This document shows, in pieces, positions 12,505 through 24,339 of a stretch of DNA of 64,000 nt; position 1 is the first letter of the stretch, and the number at the start of each line of letters is the position of its first letter. Below the pieces are notes generated by a model, which saw nothing but the letters and a program-made list of their open reading frames with translations, made no database searches and was not told where the DNA came from. The DNA is taken from the NCBI GenBank assembly GCA_018907035.1, contig JACCIC010000004.1:2285501-2349500 (forward strand), given 5' to 3'. The translations under genes and the position numbers were made by a program. This stretch comes from Sycobia sp. Sy_11. Lineage: Eukaryota; Arthropoda; Insecta; Hymenoptera; Epichrysomallidae.

Positions 12505-12600
12505 TTTCATATTTCAGATTCTGTAGGGATGATTATAAATAAGGATAGTTGGACTATTATTATTTTATATTATATATTATATATTATTTTATAAAACCAT
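12505..12600 (+). repeat. Arm fragment related to the 50300-51262 inverted repeat
   Basis: TTCAGATTCTGTAGGGATGA, then AATAAGGATAGTTGGACT, then a TATTATATATT-rich end, align in order with about 51150-51235 in the right arm of the other structure. A single diverged piece, just upstream of an ALIX exon. Confidence 0.6.
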
Positions 12601-12729
12601 TAAAAATATTGCTCAGTTCATATACAATTAGATTTGGTTTTACATTTCATACATATTACGCATAATTTTTTTAAAAATGAAATTGGTACATGTAATTAAT
12701 TTTTTAATATATCCATATTTTATTTTCAG

Positions 12730-12871
12730 ATTTTGGTAATTTTGCAGAACAAGATTTCCGATTTTTGTTTTGCCCGAAAAACTGAGAAAGAAGAATTACT
12801 AAAGGATTTAACAGCAAAACTCAGTCAAAATGATCCAGAAAGTTCATTAAACATTCCCACCCACCATTCAG
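12730..12871 (+). CDS. ALiX: ALIX/PDCD6IP internal exon (end of V domain)
   Basis: The acceptor is TATTTTCAG and the donor is TCAG/GTAGGC. The exon is 47 codons plus one base and enters in phase 0 from the 4493 donor. It encodes [20 protein letters not shown], a Lys/Glu helix, and then a Pro/His-rich run that begins the flexible tail. In the ALIX family the V domain ends in such a helix before the proline-rich region. The intron before it is 8.2 kb and holds an M2 mariner and the 4.4-kb inverted structure. Confidence 0.85.
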
Positions 12872-12996
12872 GTAGGCTTCATATTATTATTATTGTATAT
12901 ACATGTATCTTATAGACCTATATGAATTAATTTTATTTGATGTTGAAAGCTGATTCAAACATCCTTGTCAAATAAAGATTCTCACGTACAATAATA

Positions 12997-13300
12997 TTAG
13001 GTTGTCAAATATCTCCCTTCCGCTTTCTTACTTATCATTCAATGCTTTATAAAAAGTGTTACAGTGGTCGGATTTACTTCAAATATGCGCTGTTTGGTTT
13101 GATAATATGTTTCCATTTAGACGGCAACTTCATAATACACCTCTCGTAGAAACCCCTCTCCTTATTTGCGAAAAACTCGAACAGCTACTTTTCAGAAGCC
13201 TCTTTTGAGTCCAATTTTACATCACGAGTGCGTTCAACATGGACAGGAACAGGTGGTAATCATTTGGAGCTATGTCCGGGCTATATGTATATATAGCTGC
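12997..13300 (-). mobile_element. Mariner family M3, 3'-end fragment
   Basis: Starts with TTAGGTTGTCAAATATCTCC, the same terminus as the element at 16839, and runs about 300 bp through the transposase C-terminal coding region in reverse. The other end is missing. Frame breaks are present. Confidence 0.8.
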
Positions 13301-14640
13301 TTCGAAGTGGCCGGTACATTGAAACTGCTCGAATTTGGTATCCATGTCACATTTCGTAGGGTCAGATTTCGAATTTGTCAGTCTTATATTTTCTGCTCGT
13401 ATTGTGGTGTGTGAAAAAATATCTAAGCGACAAACAAAGTATCAGCGTCCTTGCATATACCCGTTCAAGTAGTAACGATGGTGATTGCTACTTAAGCTTC
13501 CTGATTGCCCGAGGTATTCAATTGATTTTTTTCAAAATAAATAAATTTTTTTACAGTGTCTTTTTAGTTTTATTAAGTTTTTTACTTATAATTTGTTTTG
13601 TTTTTTTTTTAAAGCTTCGTTTTCTTTATTATTTTCTAAAATTTGTTTTGGTCAAATTTGAATGTAAAAATTTTATCACCCTTTTGTTACTGTAAATCTA
13701 AACAAATACAAATTTTACTTGACTATTATACTTAAAGAGATTTAGTTTATGCCTAGTTATAGTTATAACGAAGATCATGATAAGACTTACCGTAGAAACC
13801 AAAAGTCATTTTGATACTATCTACAATCTGACATCTTGATATATTTAAAGCTCTTTCAAGCTTGTAGTAATATAACATGCTGTTAGTGTTAAATAATTGT
13901 ATGAAAGAAAATTTCCACTTGAAAATCATATGCCAATTTAAGACATGAATAATAAAAGAAAAATATTTAATATCATAATCTATATCTACCATTACCTGAC
14001 TAGGTAGCTCAAAAACATATACCATCAGTCTCAAATTTGTATATCAGTATACAATCGAAACTTGATTTGTAAGAATGTAAATGGATGCACAGACTGTCGA
14101 AAAATCACCGCTTTCATAAATACTTGTTTGACTTGGAAGGCATTGTTTTATAAAATGCCTCCGAAAAATTCGGTCGGAAAGCATTGAACTGTGGATATTG
14201 AGCAGTGTAGACTCAGGAAGTTAAGTTTGACGTTTCACAATAATAAATAAATGGGTACCATTACCGCCTAACTCCACGATTAATTATGTGATACATTTAA
14301 CAAAATTATCAAGGTCTTATTATAAACAACAGACTAAAGTTTTCAATTTTGACTTCACTGATCAAATTGTTCTTACAGTATTTATTTTAAAATAATGAAA
14401 AAGAAGTTGTTTTTATATGAATAAAACTTTCCAAATAAGATTTTTAAAAAACTGCCTTGTCATCAAATCTTATGAATAAAGTAAAAAAATATTTTAATGG
14501 TATGGTTAAGTTGTATTATGAATGCCAATTTTATATATTTCGGTGTTACAGCGTTATATGTCTAAGATTTTTTTCCTGTTCTTTCAAAGAAACTTGTTTT
14601 ACCTCTATTAGAACCTGAGATATTGTTCATACAATATGTA
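13301..14640. other. ALIX intron sequence, no feature seen
   Basis: Mostly AT-rich; 13301-13500 is somewhat less so. Open stretches at 13375-13695 (+) and 13753-14034 (-) lack motifs and are not called. Confidence 0.45.
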
Positions 14641-15862
14641 TTAGGTGTAAAAATAAGTTTCCGCCGTTTTGAAAAGATGGCGCCACCGATAAGATAGCAA
14701 CAAAATTGTAAGCTGTACAAAGTCGTATAGTATATGTTGACATCTGGAAACAGTATAACCTTTTAATACCTCTGACATTTTGGTAGCATCAGTTAGTTTT
14801 CATTGAGTTAAGATGTCAAGTTTTGAGCAAAGTAAGCGTCATTTATGGAAATTGTTAATTTATTTATTTAAATTAAAGCAATCTGCAGCTGAAGCACATC
14901 GGCTAATTTGAGTGAGAGAAGTTGTCGGGAGTGCTTTCAAAAATTTGAAAGTGGTGAATTTGATGTGGAGGACAAAACATGCAGTGGAAGGCCCAAGGTG
15001 TATGGTGACACAGAATTGGAAGCTTTACTGGAGGAAGAGCCGCGCCAAACGCAAGAAGAACTTGCATAAGAGTTAGGAGTGACTCAGCAAGCTATTTCAC
15101 ATCGCCTCAAAACCCTGGGTATGGTCCAAAAGCAAGGAAGTTGGGTTCCTTACTGACTGAAGCTAAGAGACGTCGAGTGTCGTTTATTGGCTTGCGAACA
15201 ATTGCTCAAAAGGCAAAATTGCATAGGATTTCTACATCGAATCGTGATGGGAGACGAAAACCCTGGCATACCTCTACTTCGATATCCAAGCCAAACATTC
15301 ATGGCAAGAAGCTAATGCTGTGTATTTGGTGCGATCAGCTTGAAGTAATCTATTACGAACTACTCCAAAACAATCAAATCGTCACTGGGGAACGATACCA
15401 ACAACAGCTGGTGCAATTGAGCCGAGCATTAAAGATTAAACGTCCACAATATGCCAAAAATCGAAAAATCGCGATAAAGTTATTTTTCATCATGACAATG
15501 CTCGGTTACATGTTGCAAAAATCTTAAAGGACACGTTAGAAGCACTGAATTAGGATGTCTTACCCCACCCACCGTATTCACCAGACATTGCTTCTTTAGA
15601 CTACCACCTATTCTGGTCGATGACTCATGGTATGGCTGAGCAACACTTCACCTCTTACGAGGAATTGAAGAAATGGGTCAATTCGTGGATCGCCTCAAAA
15701 GACGAGCAATTTTTTAAACGGGGTATCCACTTGCTGCCGAAAGATGATCAAAAGTAGTAGAAAGTGATGGGCAATATTTTGAATGACATTATTTCTACCT
15801 TTTTTTACAATAAATTCTTATTTCTTTATAAAACAACGGCGGAAACTAATTTGTACGCCCAA
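14641..15862 (+). mobile_element. Mariner family M4, full length, dead
   Basis: Ends are TTAGGTGTAAAAATAAGTTT and a right end whose complement reads TTGGGCGTACAAATTAGTTT. Both flanks are TA (14639-14640, 15863-15864). The transposase would start at 14813 (MSSFEQSKRHLW) but is broken by early stops and several frameshifts. Recognisable parts include HRLI near the first helix, the TQEELA-like second helix-turn-helix near 15045, KPNIHGKKLMLCIW at 15291-15332 and RPQYAK near 15440. A second copy is at 20042-21122. Confidence 0.9.
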
Positions 15863-15864
15863 TA

Positions 15865-16838
15865 TATATTATTGTGTACGTTCAACGGGGATGTTAAATT
15901 TGATGAGATATCACTTAAAAATACTTCTTCTCGATGTCAACTTTGTAAAGAGTTCTGTGTAGCTAGAACTGAGTCGATTGCAGGTGACATTTAAGTACCT
16001 GCCTTCAGTTTATTCATTTTCATATTTTTTAATGTTCTTTGTGTTTTGACTATAATATATGTAGTGGTCAGGAGGTTGAATGGTCAAGGGTTTATGGTTT
16101 GGCGTTTTGGACCTTCCCATTCTCTAAACCCTCTTACAACCCAGTGGCCTCGGCCGCCCCTTCTCTCCTGCAACTTGCAGCAGGGTTTTACGACTGTACT
16201 CTCCAATTAATTATAAATTGATACTCTTCTGGCCGACCAATCCTTTACATAAAATTACTTGCTCAGAAGAACGGGCACTCCCGACTTCTGAAAAGGCAAT
16301 TTTTATTTTTCAACTAGAAAAGTATAAGGAACAGTCAGCGAAATAAAAGCAATTAATTTCGAAACCGACTATAATTTATTCGGAAAAATTATTATAATAC
16401 TAAAGCAAATCTCTACCAGACAGACGTCGAAAAATTGAAAGTCATGTCAATAGAAGACTGACTATTGAATCATATAAATTATTTGATTTCTGAAGATGCG
16501 CTTTGGAGCGATCATTTTGATAAGAAATAAATTTATTCTTATTAAAATTTCGACCTTTTTATATTATTGATTAAAGCACAGCCTAGAGTGTCAATCTATT
16601 TTAGCGCATATTTTCAATCACTAATGTCGGAAAACACCACACCACATACCATATGCAAACGCCTGGCATCTCCACGCGAACAACTTACATAATGTACTCT
16701 GCTACAGTGATAGCATCTCAAGTATCTGTTACTCCTGAAGTAGCTATTTTAAAAGCTACATTACAAACTTAATATTTGCGATCAAAATTACACATCTAAA
16801 AATATTCAAATTTTATTTCACTTATATGGAAATATATA
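15865..16838. other. ALIX intron sequence with a small GC-richer patch
   Basis: 16060-16210 is clearly richer in G+C than its surroundings and contains a short hairpin (CCTGCAACTTGCAGCAGG). I recognise no coding motif. It may be a transposon remnant of unknown kind. Confidence 0.35.
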
Positions 16839-17867
16839 TTAGGTTGTCAAATATCTCCCTTCCGTCTTTTTGTCTTATGAATTTCGCCGCTATGGCAATA
16901 CTTTACATCATTTAAAAGGTCTTGATATAATGTACAAAACGACGCTATGCATGATTAGTTTAGATATTGCGTTCAAAAGTTATAGACGTGTAAACATGGA
17001 GTTCACTAACGCCGAAATCCGCGCTATTTTAAAGTTTTCCTTCGTCAAAGGCAAATCCACTAAAGCAACGTTCCGTGAGATTAATGGTGTTTTGGGGGAT
17101 GGCACACGATCACTTCGAACCGCAGAGAAATGGTTTCGTCGATTCAGAGCCGGCAAAAACAACACTATGGATAAGCCAGCCGGAGGAAGACCTGTGACGA
17201 CGAATACCGATCAAATCATGGAATTTATCGAGTTAGGCCGGCATGTGGCATCTCGTGACATCGCCCAGGAGATGACAGTTAGTCACCAAACCATTTTCAA
17301 CCATCTGCAGAAGGCTGGATACAAAAAAAGCTTGATGTTTGGGTACGATTGGAAGGGAATCATCTGCTATGAGCTGCTCCCATATGGCCAGACGCCTAAT
17401 TCTACCATCTACTGTGAAGAACTGGACCGCTTGAAACAGGCTATCGACCAGAAGCGTCCACAATTGGCCAACAGGAATGGTGTAGTATTCCACCAGGACA
17501 ACGCCAGATCACACACTTCGTTGATGACTCGTCAGAAGCTACGGGAGTTCTGATTGAAGGTTTTATCGCATCCATCATATAGCCCGGACATAGTGCTAAA
17601 TGATTACCACCTATTCCTGTCCATGTCGAACGCCCTTGGTGGTGTAAAGTTGGACTCAAAAGAGGCTTGTGAAAAGTGGCTGTCCGAGTTCTTCGCAAAT
17701 AAGGATAGGAGTTTCTACGAGAAGGATATTATGAAGTTGCCGTCTAGATGGAAACAGATTATTGAACAAAACGGTGCATATTTGAAGTAAATCTGACCAT
17801 TATAACACTTTTTATAAAGGATTAAATGAAGAGCAAAAAAGCGGTAGAGAGATATTTGAGAACCTAA
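16839..17867 (+). mobile_element. Mariner family M3, both ends present, internal deletion
   Basis: Ends are TTAGGTTGTCAAATATCTCC and AGAGATATTTGAGAACCTAA, which are imperfect inverted repeats. TA flanks both sides. At about 1.03 kb it is shorter than a complete mariner (~1.3 kb). It sits in the 5.3-kb intron between ALIX exons 12730-12871 and 18150-18326. Confidence 0.9.
16996..17790 (+). pseudogene. Mariner transposase (M3), lacking first catalytic region
   Basis: Start chosen at MEFTNAEIRAILKF, the usual mariner N-terminal helix. The N-terminal paired-type helix-turn-helix is intact (KWFRRFRAGK, GGRPVT). After HLQKAGYKKS the frame jumps straight to FGYDWKGIICYELL, so the stretch with the first Asp (the GDEKW motif in relatives) is deleted in frame. 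The second Asp (FHQDNARSH) and the third (NDYH) remain, 35 residues apart. A TGA at 17551-17553 interrupts the frame, probably in place of TGG. The end reads QNGAYLK. Confidence 0.9.
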
Positions 17868-18149
17868 TATATAATGCATGCATAAAAAATTTCTGCATTT
17901 ATAAGCAAACCTAATTTTCAATCAAATTTTCATAGGGCAACTATTTTTTATTATTATTTTTTCTTATTCGACTCGTTTTTCTAATTATTTTACGGAAAAA
18001 TATTAAAAATTGACTTTTCAAATACAAGGCTTCTAAACTTATTTTATTTTAAATATTTAATTAAATAATAAAATTTTATTAAATGAGTAATATAAACTTA
18101 TTTAAATAAAAATAAATAATAACCATGATCTTATCACATTATTTTTCAG

Positions 18150-18326
18150 GTAATTCGCCAGATTTTCAAAACTTGAGAAATTCTTATACTTTACCATATC
18201 CAATTCAAAATCAAGGAAATATGCCAGTTCCTTACGGGACAATGCCTGCAACTTCATATCCAACATATATGCCACCCCTGCCAACAGCATTTAATCCATA
18301 CGCAACTATGCCGTATCCAATGCCAG
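18150..18326 (+). CDS. ALiX: ALIX/PDCD6IP exon, proline-rich region
   Basis: The acceptor is ATTTTTCAG and the donor is CCAG/GTAAAA. Phases join: G from the previous exon plus GT gives Gly. It encodes about 59 residues rich in Pro, Tyr, Met and Thr, such as YPTYMPPLPTAFNPYATMPY. In ALIX relatives the proline-rich tail recruits partners such as ALG-2, TSG101 and CEP55-type proteins. No clear P(S/T)AP motif is present here, so which partners it keeps is unknown. Confidence 0.8.
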
Positions 18327-19539
18327 GTAAAAATTTTTATTAAGATCATTAACTATGATTATATACGGAAATTTACAATCATTTATATGACATTTTCCTA
18401 GGCTCCTAACCCCCGAAATAAATCGTTCATATAGCATAAGTATATTTCACTCAAGTGCGTAAATTAAATTTTAGTCTTTAGGCGAGGATATTTTTGCTAC
18501 TGCTTAGAACTACCATATTATTGCTAAGTATATTGAATTAATAAATAAATCATAATAATAAATCATAACTTTTGTTACAGAACCAAGCACAGAAAAATAA
18601 ATTATGTTTTTTACTTCGGAGAAGTATACATATTTTATTCAAAATATACTTATTGTTTTTTTAATGATTATTAACAAAACTCGTTACGCATATTTTTCTG
18701 AATTAGAATTTTAGAATTGGAATTTTCCAGGTTTTAATTAGAAAATTAATGATTAAAAATGTATGATTAAAAAATAAGGCCAAAACTAGGTTTCTCGACA
18801 AAAGTGTTAAAAATGGATATGCTTCTACATACTTTTATTATACTTTCCATGTTTCTTAATTTTTAAAACTTCTACTAAGTCTATCAATTTTAACTATATA
18901 TACGAACGTATGCGAACAAAAGCATTCATCTGCCATTGTAAGCTTGTCCTATCCATTATATGAATTCATTTTAATTAAACGAATGAAACATTGATACTTG
19001 ATGGTCTGTAGATATATCTAAAAATATTTTCAATAGTCTAAACTAATAGTGTTTGTTCCGTAAGCTTAACAAAAATATATGATTTATAAAAATTTATTTA
19101 AATGAAAAAATCAGTGAGTGTGTCCGGAAAAATATTAAAGTGAAATATTAAATTCAGTTAATAAGATTACAGTATCTGTAAAGTCATGACTTATTCAGCA
19201 AAATCGAAATTTTTGTTCACTATGTATTGAGTCATCTGGAATCGAAGCAGATTTAATTCATCTATAAAAATCAATATATTAATACTTTATCACTCTCATA
19301 TATTTCCATATCTTCACTAAGTCTATCGGACTATATACAATTAATAAATTCATAGCTGCAATTCAATAGATATGAATCTTATAATTTGAATTCGTCTCTA
19401 ACACATTCTAAAGACTGCATAAACTATGAAGTTCAAGTAATATAAATTCTTCAAAAATCCAATTAAAAATGTTTATGAAACCATATAAGACGTGTTTAAT
19501 ATTTATTTTAACTATTTTTATTATATTTTTCATTAACAG
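18327..19539. other. Last ALIX intron, no other feature
   Basis: AT-rich, 1.2 kb, no transposon or coding signal seen. Confidence 0.6.
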
Positions 19540-19637
19540 GTGGATATATCCAATCGCAAGTGCATCCAATTTCCTACGAAAATTACACTACTTTACCACA
19601 TCATACTGAAAATCTACCTCCAGGAGGAAATTCGTAA
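19540..19637 (+). CDS. ALiX: ALIX/PDCD6IP terminal exon and stop
   Basis: The acceptor is CATTAACAG. The phase joins as Gly, giving GGYIQSQVHPISYENYTTLP, and the frame ends LPPGGNS with TAA at 19635-19637. An AATAAA at about 19715 could serve as the poly(A) signal. The four exons here give 188 residues, roughly the last fifth to quarter of a typical ALIX. Confidence 0.8.
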
Positions 19638-19793
19638 GCTTATTTCATAAGATAAAATGTTGGAAGAACTATTTTATTTATGCTAAAATCATTTATAGTA
19701 GCTGTATTCTATTAAATAAAATGAGAAAATCTAAACATATATTATATTGTAATTAGATATATTTTGTCCCTTTGCCTTATATAAATTTGAAGA

Positions 19794-19796
<3 letters not shown>

Positions 19797-19844
<48 letters not shown>
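19797..19844. repeat. TA microsatellite
   Basis: About 24 TA units just past the ALIX 3' end. Confidence 0.95.
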
Positions 19845-19848
<4 letters not shown>

Positions 19849-20041
19849 TTCTCATAAATGTAAATATATTCAAATACTAAGGTTGAGATTCTTTCCTTAA
19901 ATGATGTTCCTTATATGTACTTATATGTCAAGTCTTGAAACACATCGGATTCTATCTGGTGTATCAAAGTTGTTCGATGTACCGGTTTCGTGTTCAGGCA
20001 ACCAAATCCCGCCTATCAGATCTGTAGGAGCTAGAAATTTA

Positions 20042-21122
20042 TTGGGTGTACAAATAAGTTTCCGCCGTTTTGTTATAAAGAAATAAGAATTTTTTGTAAA
20101 AAAAATGTACAAATACCGTCATTCAAAATATTGCCCATCACTTTCTACTACTTTTGACCATCTTTCGGGCAGCAAGTGCATATCTCGTCTAAAAAATTGT
20201 TCATCTTTTGAGGCGATCCACGACTCAACGCATTTTTTTAATTCCACCTAAAAAGTAAAGTGCTGTTCAGCCAGACTATGAGTCATCGATCGAAATCGGT
20301 GGTAGTCTGAAGGAGCAATGTCTGGTGAATACGGCAGGTGGAGTAAGACGTCCCAATTCAGTGCTCTTATCGTTTCCTTTACGATTTTAGCAACATGTAG
20401 CCGAGCGTTGTCATACTGAAAATTGACTTTATCGTGCCTTTGGGCATATTGTGGACGTTTAATCATCAATGCTCGGCTCAATTGCACCAGCTGTTGTTGG
20501 TAACGTTCCCCGGTGATGGTTTGATTGTGTTGAAGTAGTTTGTAATAGATTACTCCTAGTTGATCCCACCAAATGCACAGCATTAGCTTCTTGCCATGAA
20601 TGTTTGGCTTGGATATCGAAGTAGAGGTATGCCAGGGTTTTCGTCTCCCATCACAATTCGATGTAGAAATCCTATGCAATTTTGCCTTTTGAGCAATTGT
20701 TCGCAAGCGAATTAGCGACGATCGACGTCTCTTAACTTCAGTTCGTAAGTAATCCAATTTCCTTGCTTTTGGACCATACCCAGGGTTTTGAGGCGATGTG
20801 AAATAGCTTGCTGAGTCACTCCTAACTCTTGTGTAAGTTCTTCTTGCGTTTGGCACGGATCTTCCTCCAGTAAAGCTTCCAATTCTGTGTCACCATGCAC
20901 TTTGGGCCTTCCACTGCGTGTTTTCCCACCACTTTTCAATTTTTGGGGTCACTCCCGACAACTTTTCTCACTCAAATAAATATCACCATTAGCTGCAGAT
21001 TGCTTTAAATAAAAGAAGTAAATTACCAATTTTCGTAAATAACGCTTACTTGGCTCAAAACTGGACACCTTAACACGATGAAAACCAAGTTATGCTAGCA
21101 AAATGTCAGAGATATTAAAAGC
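20042..21122 (-). mobile_element. Mariner family M4, truncated at its 5' side
   Basis: The 3' terminus (TTGGGTGTACAAATAAGTTT) follows a TA at 20040-20041. Reading on -, the transposase begins near 21075 and shows the second helix-turn-helix (GVTQQAISHRLKTLGM), KPNIHGKKLMLCIWWDQLG, QYDNARLH (second Asp) and APSDYH (third Asp), but at least one frameshift lies near 20740. Homology to the copy at 14641 stops at about 21122 (GATATTAAAAG), where M7 sequence begins abruptly. The 5' terminal repeat is lost. Confidence 0.9.
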
Positions 21123-21836
21123 TTATTCATGATAAGCAAAGAAAACATTGAACATAACCTTGATTTTTGAGCGATTTGGGCCCGATTTTTTCGGTCTCCG
21201 CTGAACTTTGAAACAATATTCGCTCTATTGATCGATTCTCTCTGCATCGTAAGCGTAGACCCAAGTCTACCTCCAGTTATTATAAGTTCCATCTTATCCT
21301 AATCATCCGAAAGTATCGTTTTATAGACCTCCATGCAACGCTGTTTTTAAAAAAATTGAGTGTTTCTGGCACCCGATTTCAGTATTTTTAGGCAAAAAAA
21401 TGGTGTTAACTGATCCATTTAAAATTCCAGCAATACCAGCAAGTGCTCTAGTAGTCTTGATTTAGTACTTGGTCGTCTTTGATGTGGTTCGCCTTCAACG
21501 CGTTCTCAACCTTCGTCAAACAATTGAGGCCAATCAAAAACACTTGCTCTTGACAATGACCTATATTTCATTTCGTGCACAAAATTTAATGAAATTTCTT
21601 TGTTGAATAATTTCAAACATTATAAAAACCGAAGAGACAACTATTCTTTGTTTACAAAACATAAGCGTAATTATATGAGAAATGAAGATAATTGCGTGAA
21701 ATTTGGCACAGATAACTCTGACAAAAAAAAAACTCTGACAGTACTACCATCTTAAAAATAAAAAGATTTGTCTGAATCAATAAACCCGGAAAGTTTGAAT
21801 TGCAAAGTCTTACTCATATTTGTACACAGTAGTAAT
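21123..21836 (-). mobile_element. Mariner family M7 fragment (5' part)
   Basis: The reverse complement matches the element at 43397. The 5' terminus CTACTGTGTACAAATATGAG is at the right edge, followed by the same leader and the segment around the first Asp (GGTCTACGCTTACGA). It is cut at 21122, where it meets M4. Frame broken. Confidence 0.85.
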
Positions 21837-22984
21837 TATAATTTAATAAGGAAACAAAAAATTTGTTATTGAGAATGTAGTGTCGAAAAACTTTAATATG
21901 AAGAAAAGTTTTAGATTCTAAATAACGTATATATTGATATATTATCCATCATTTAATGTTTGTTTTACGAGTAAATTTAACTTGTTATTGAGCACTAAAT
22001 ATCTACACTAATATCACTATATCTGTACAATGAGGTTTTATGGTACTAACCACTCGACATTTGTTGTACAACTCCGGCTAGGTGCTGTTCATCACTCAAC
22101 GTTTTGTCAACAAATAATTTGTATGGCTCTCTGCGAATCTATAGTCGTTATTTTATTTATATTTGTTTTACTAATTAATTATCGGAATTTATTATATATT
22201 TTCTATTTTATATTAATTGTTGGAATTATATTGGTAAGGCAGAAGTTATATAGCCATAATTATATACGGAAGGAAATTGGAATTGTCACTATCCAATAGA
22301 GCTGTGTGAGAATATTTATTCGATACATTTTTATAGAGCTATTTTTATATAATAAATTAGAATAAACTAATACTAAATTAACATCAATTAATTAACTAAC
22401 AAAGTATGTCTACAGTACGCCATCGCAATGCATCTCTAAAGATTCTCAAATGAGATATTCTTGATTATATGTTAATCAAAAATAATATGATTAAAAAAGG
22501 AAATTTATAATTAAGCATTAATTTTATATGTTTTAACTAATGTTTTTAAACAAATTTTTACTTTGCCTTGAACATTTTTGGATTATTACGTACAAATATT
22601 AATTTGTATGACCAGGTTTTTTACCCTTTTTTTTAAAAAAAGTGAAAAAGCAATGGCGAACGAGATAAGAAATATATCAAGTTTGCTGAATTCAGCCAAT
22701 CTGACCCGAATAGCGGAAACGCGTGCATGAGGCTAAAAAGAATTTTTGATTTTTAATAAACTATTCATATATTTTGATTAATTAGGATCTCAAAAACCTG
22801 GAATATCAAAATTTTTAAAAAAATTTATTTTACCAATAATTATACAGCTTGTAAGCAAAAAATGCAAAATTGTACTTTTTAAAATGAATTAATATCTTAA
22901 TGATTAATAATAAAATGAAAAATTTAACTTGAAAATTATTTTATTTGGAAAAAATACTAAATACTATCCTTTAGGATAAACTCC
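21837..22984. other. AT-rich sequence, no firm feature
   Basis: A 90-codon open stretch at 22030-22299 (+) is hydrophobic near its end but has no motif or splice context I can support. The rest is AT-rich with nothing recognised. Confidence 0.4.
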
Positions 22985-23700
22985 TACCTTCTATACATTA
23001 TACGTGACCAGCTAAGAGACCGAAGTTTGATGTACAAAACACTGCACGGAATGAATCAATATCGAGTAGTAAGAGGGGTCGCTCAAGATGTTTTCTTGGC
23101 TTCTGACTTCTGGAACGTACAATACGATAGCTTAGGAGCGGTGATATGGACCAATGCAATTAATAATAGGGAACAGGCAAATGTCATGAAAAATATTCAA
23201 ACGGTGGACCCACTGAGAATCGTGTGTACAATCGCATGCGTAATTCCAATGGACCTTTTAGGTGGCAAACTTAAAAGAAATTATGAACGAAGTGCGATGT
23301 GTATGCGAAGAAAGGAGACACGGTAAGGTGGATTTTTACCTCTTTCACGTTCTGTCTAAACACGGCTATTTTCGTAAATACTTCTGCAGGATGATGAGGG
23401 CGACCTCATCAAAATGTAAGTACTCTGGATGGACTTAAAACGATGTGGAATACATGTTTTTCGAGTGTACTCATTGCAATAGTTTACGATCGAGGTTTGA
23501 GAGAACGATAGGAGCGATCACGCCAGACAATATTACTAGACTTATGACAACGGACGTGACAACTGGCGATTGATGACTAATTACGTCACGAGTCTACTGT
23601 GGAGCAAAAGAATGAATGAATGTCTGGAAAAGCAACTGAATGTGGTCTTGCGTGTAGAATCCTAAAGAATAAAATACTGGTATGAAAGAAATGAATATGT
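22985..23700 (+). pseudogene. R1-clade LINE fragment (RT and C-terminal region), degenerate
   Basis: In 23000-23165 the protein runs SLMYKTLHGMNQYRVVRGVA, then FLASDFWNVQYDSL. This follows the order of RT motif B in R1-type LINEs (GVPQGSVLGP-LWN--YD) in decayed form. From 23340 a second piece reads LFHVLSKHGYFRKYF and later VEYMFFECTHCNSLR, like the C-terminal zinc-finger region (TGHGYFR..., EH--ECP) of the element at 36230. The part between is largely deleted and stops are present. Confidence 0.65.
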
Positions 23701-24124
23701 CTGACGACTGAAGGACTGCCACCCAGGCTGAAGAATGTGCATAACAGTTCCGGGCTTGTATCGGTGCAAATAATGAGACATGTGTTTAGTGTGAAAGTAA
23801 TTATTTAGGGATGAAAGTATTTTAAAAAAAACAATAAGAATAATAATAACTTTGTTATTATCATTATTATTAGAAATTATTTATATTATTATGAATATTA
23901 TTATAAACATTCAAAATAAGTTACAGTTTATATAATAATGATGATTTAGTATCAATGTAATGAATAATACAATAACAAATGAAGACTATTCAGAATTTCA
24001 ATAATAATTATATGAAGTCTTATTATTATCATTAAAACTCGAATTATTTTTTACCATTAAAACAATTATGTTCAGATAATTAAATTTGATTGAATCATTT
24101 TGAATTTTCATCTTTCTTTTTAGA

Positions 24125-24336
24125 TTTTTTTTTTTTAAGGTTATTTAACGTCGCCCTATGTATGCTGCCAAATATCGGTGCTAATCAGTGGCGGAGATCT
24201 ATCATGTGTTTCTAAACAAAGCACATGTAAATTATTACAGCGGTGCCTGTGTCAATCGGCCGAGACCGGGATTCGAACTCAGATCACCAAGTTACTAGTC
24301 CTTCGCTCTAGCGATCGAGCCATCGTAGGCCTCTCT
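24125..24336 (-). mobile_element. tRNA-derived SINE with poly(A) tail
   Basis: On -, the 5' part reads like a tRNA gene: TGGCTCGATCGCTAGAGCG (box A-like), then GAGTTCGAATCCCGG (box B; RNA polymerase III consensus GGTTCGANTCC). About 130 bp of unrelated body follow, ending GGGCGACGTTAAATAACC, then an A run (T run at 24125-24136 on +). Flanks TCTTTTTAGATTT and TCTTCAGATTT look like an imperfect target duplication. The unrelated 3' body and poly(A) argue against a working tRNA gene. Confidence 0.75.
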
Positions 24337-24339
24337 TCA

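Noticed and set aside
17441..17698. Open frame on - inside the M3 mariner
   Set aside because: Shadow of the transposase coding strand. The similar frame at 13166-13414 has the same cause.
22030..22299. Small membrane protein or receptor exon
   Set aside because: Hydrophobicity follows from AT richness. No splice sites, motifs or neighbouring exons.
24240..24336. A working tRNA gene on the - strand
   Set aside because: Box A and B are present, but no good acceptor stem or anticodon arm can be drawn, and the unrelated body with A tail fits a SINE better.
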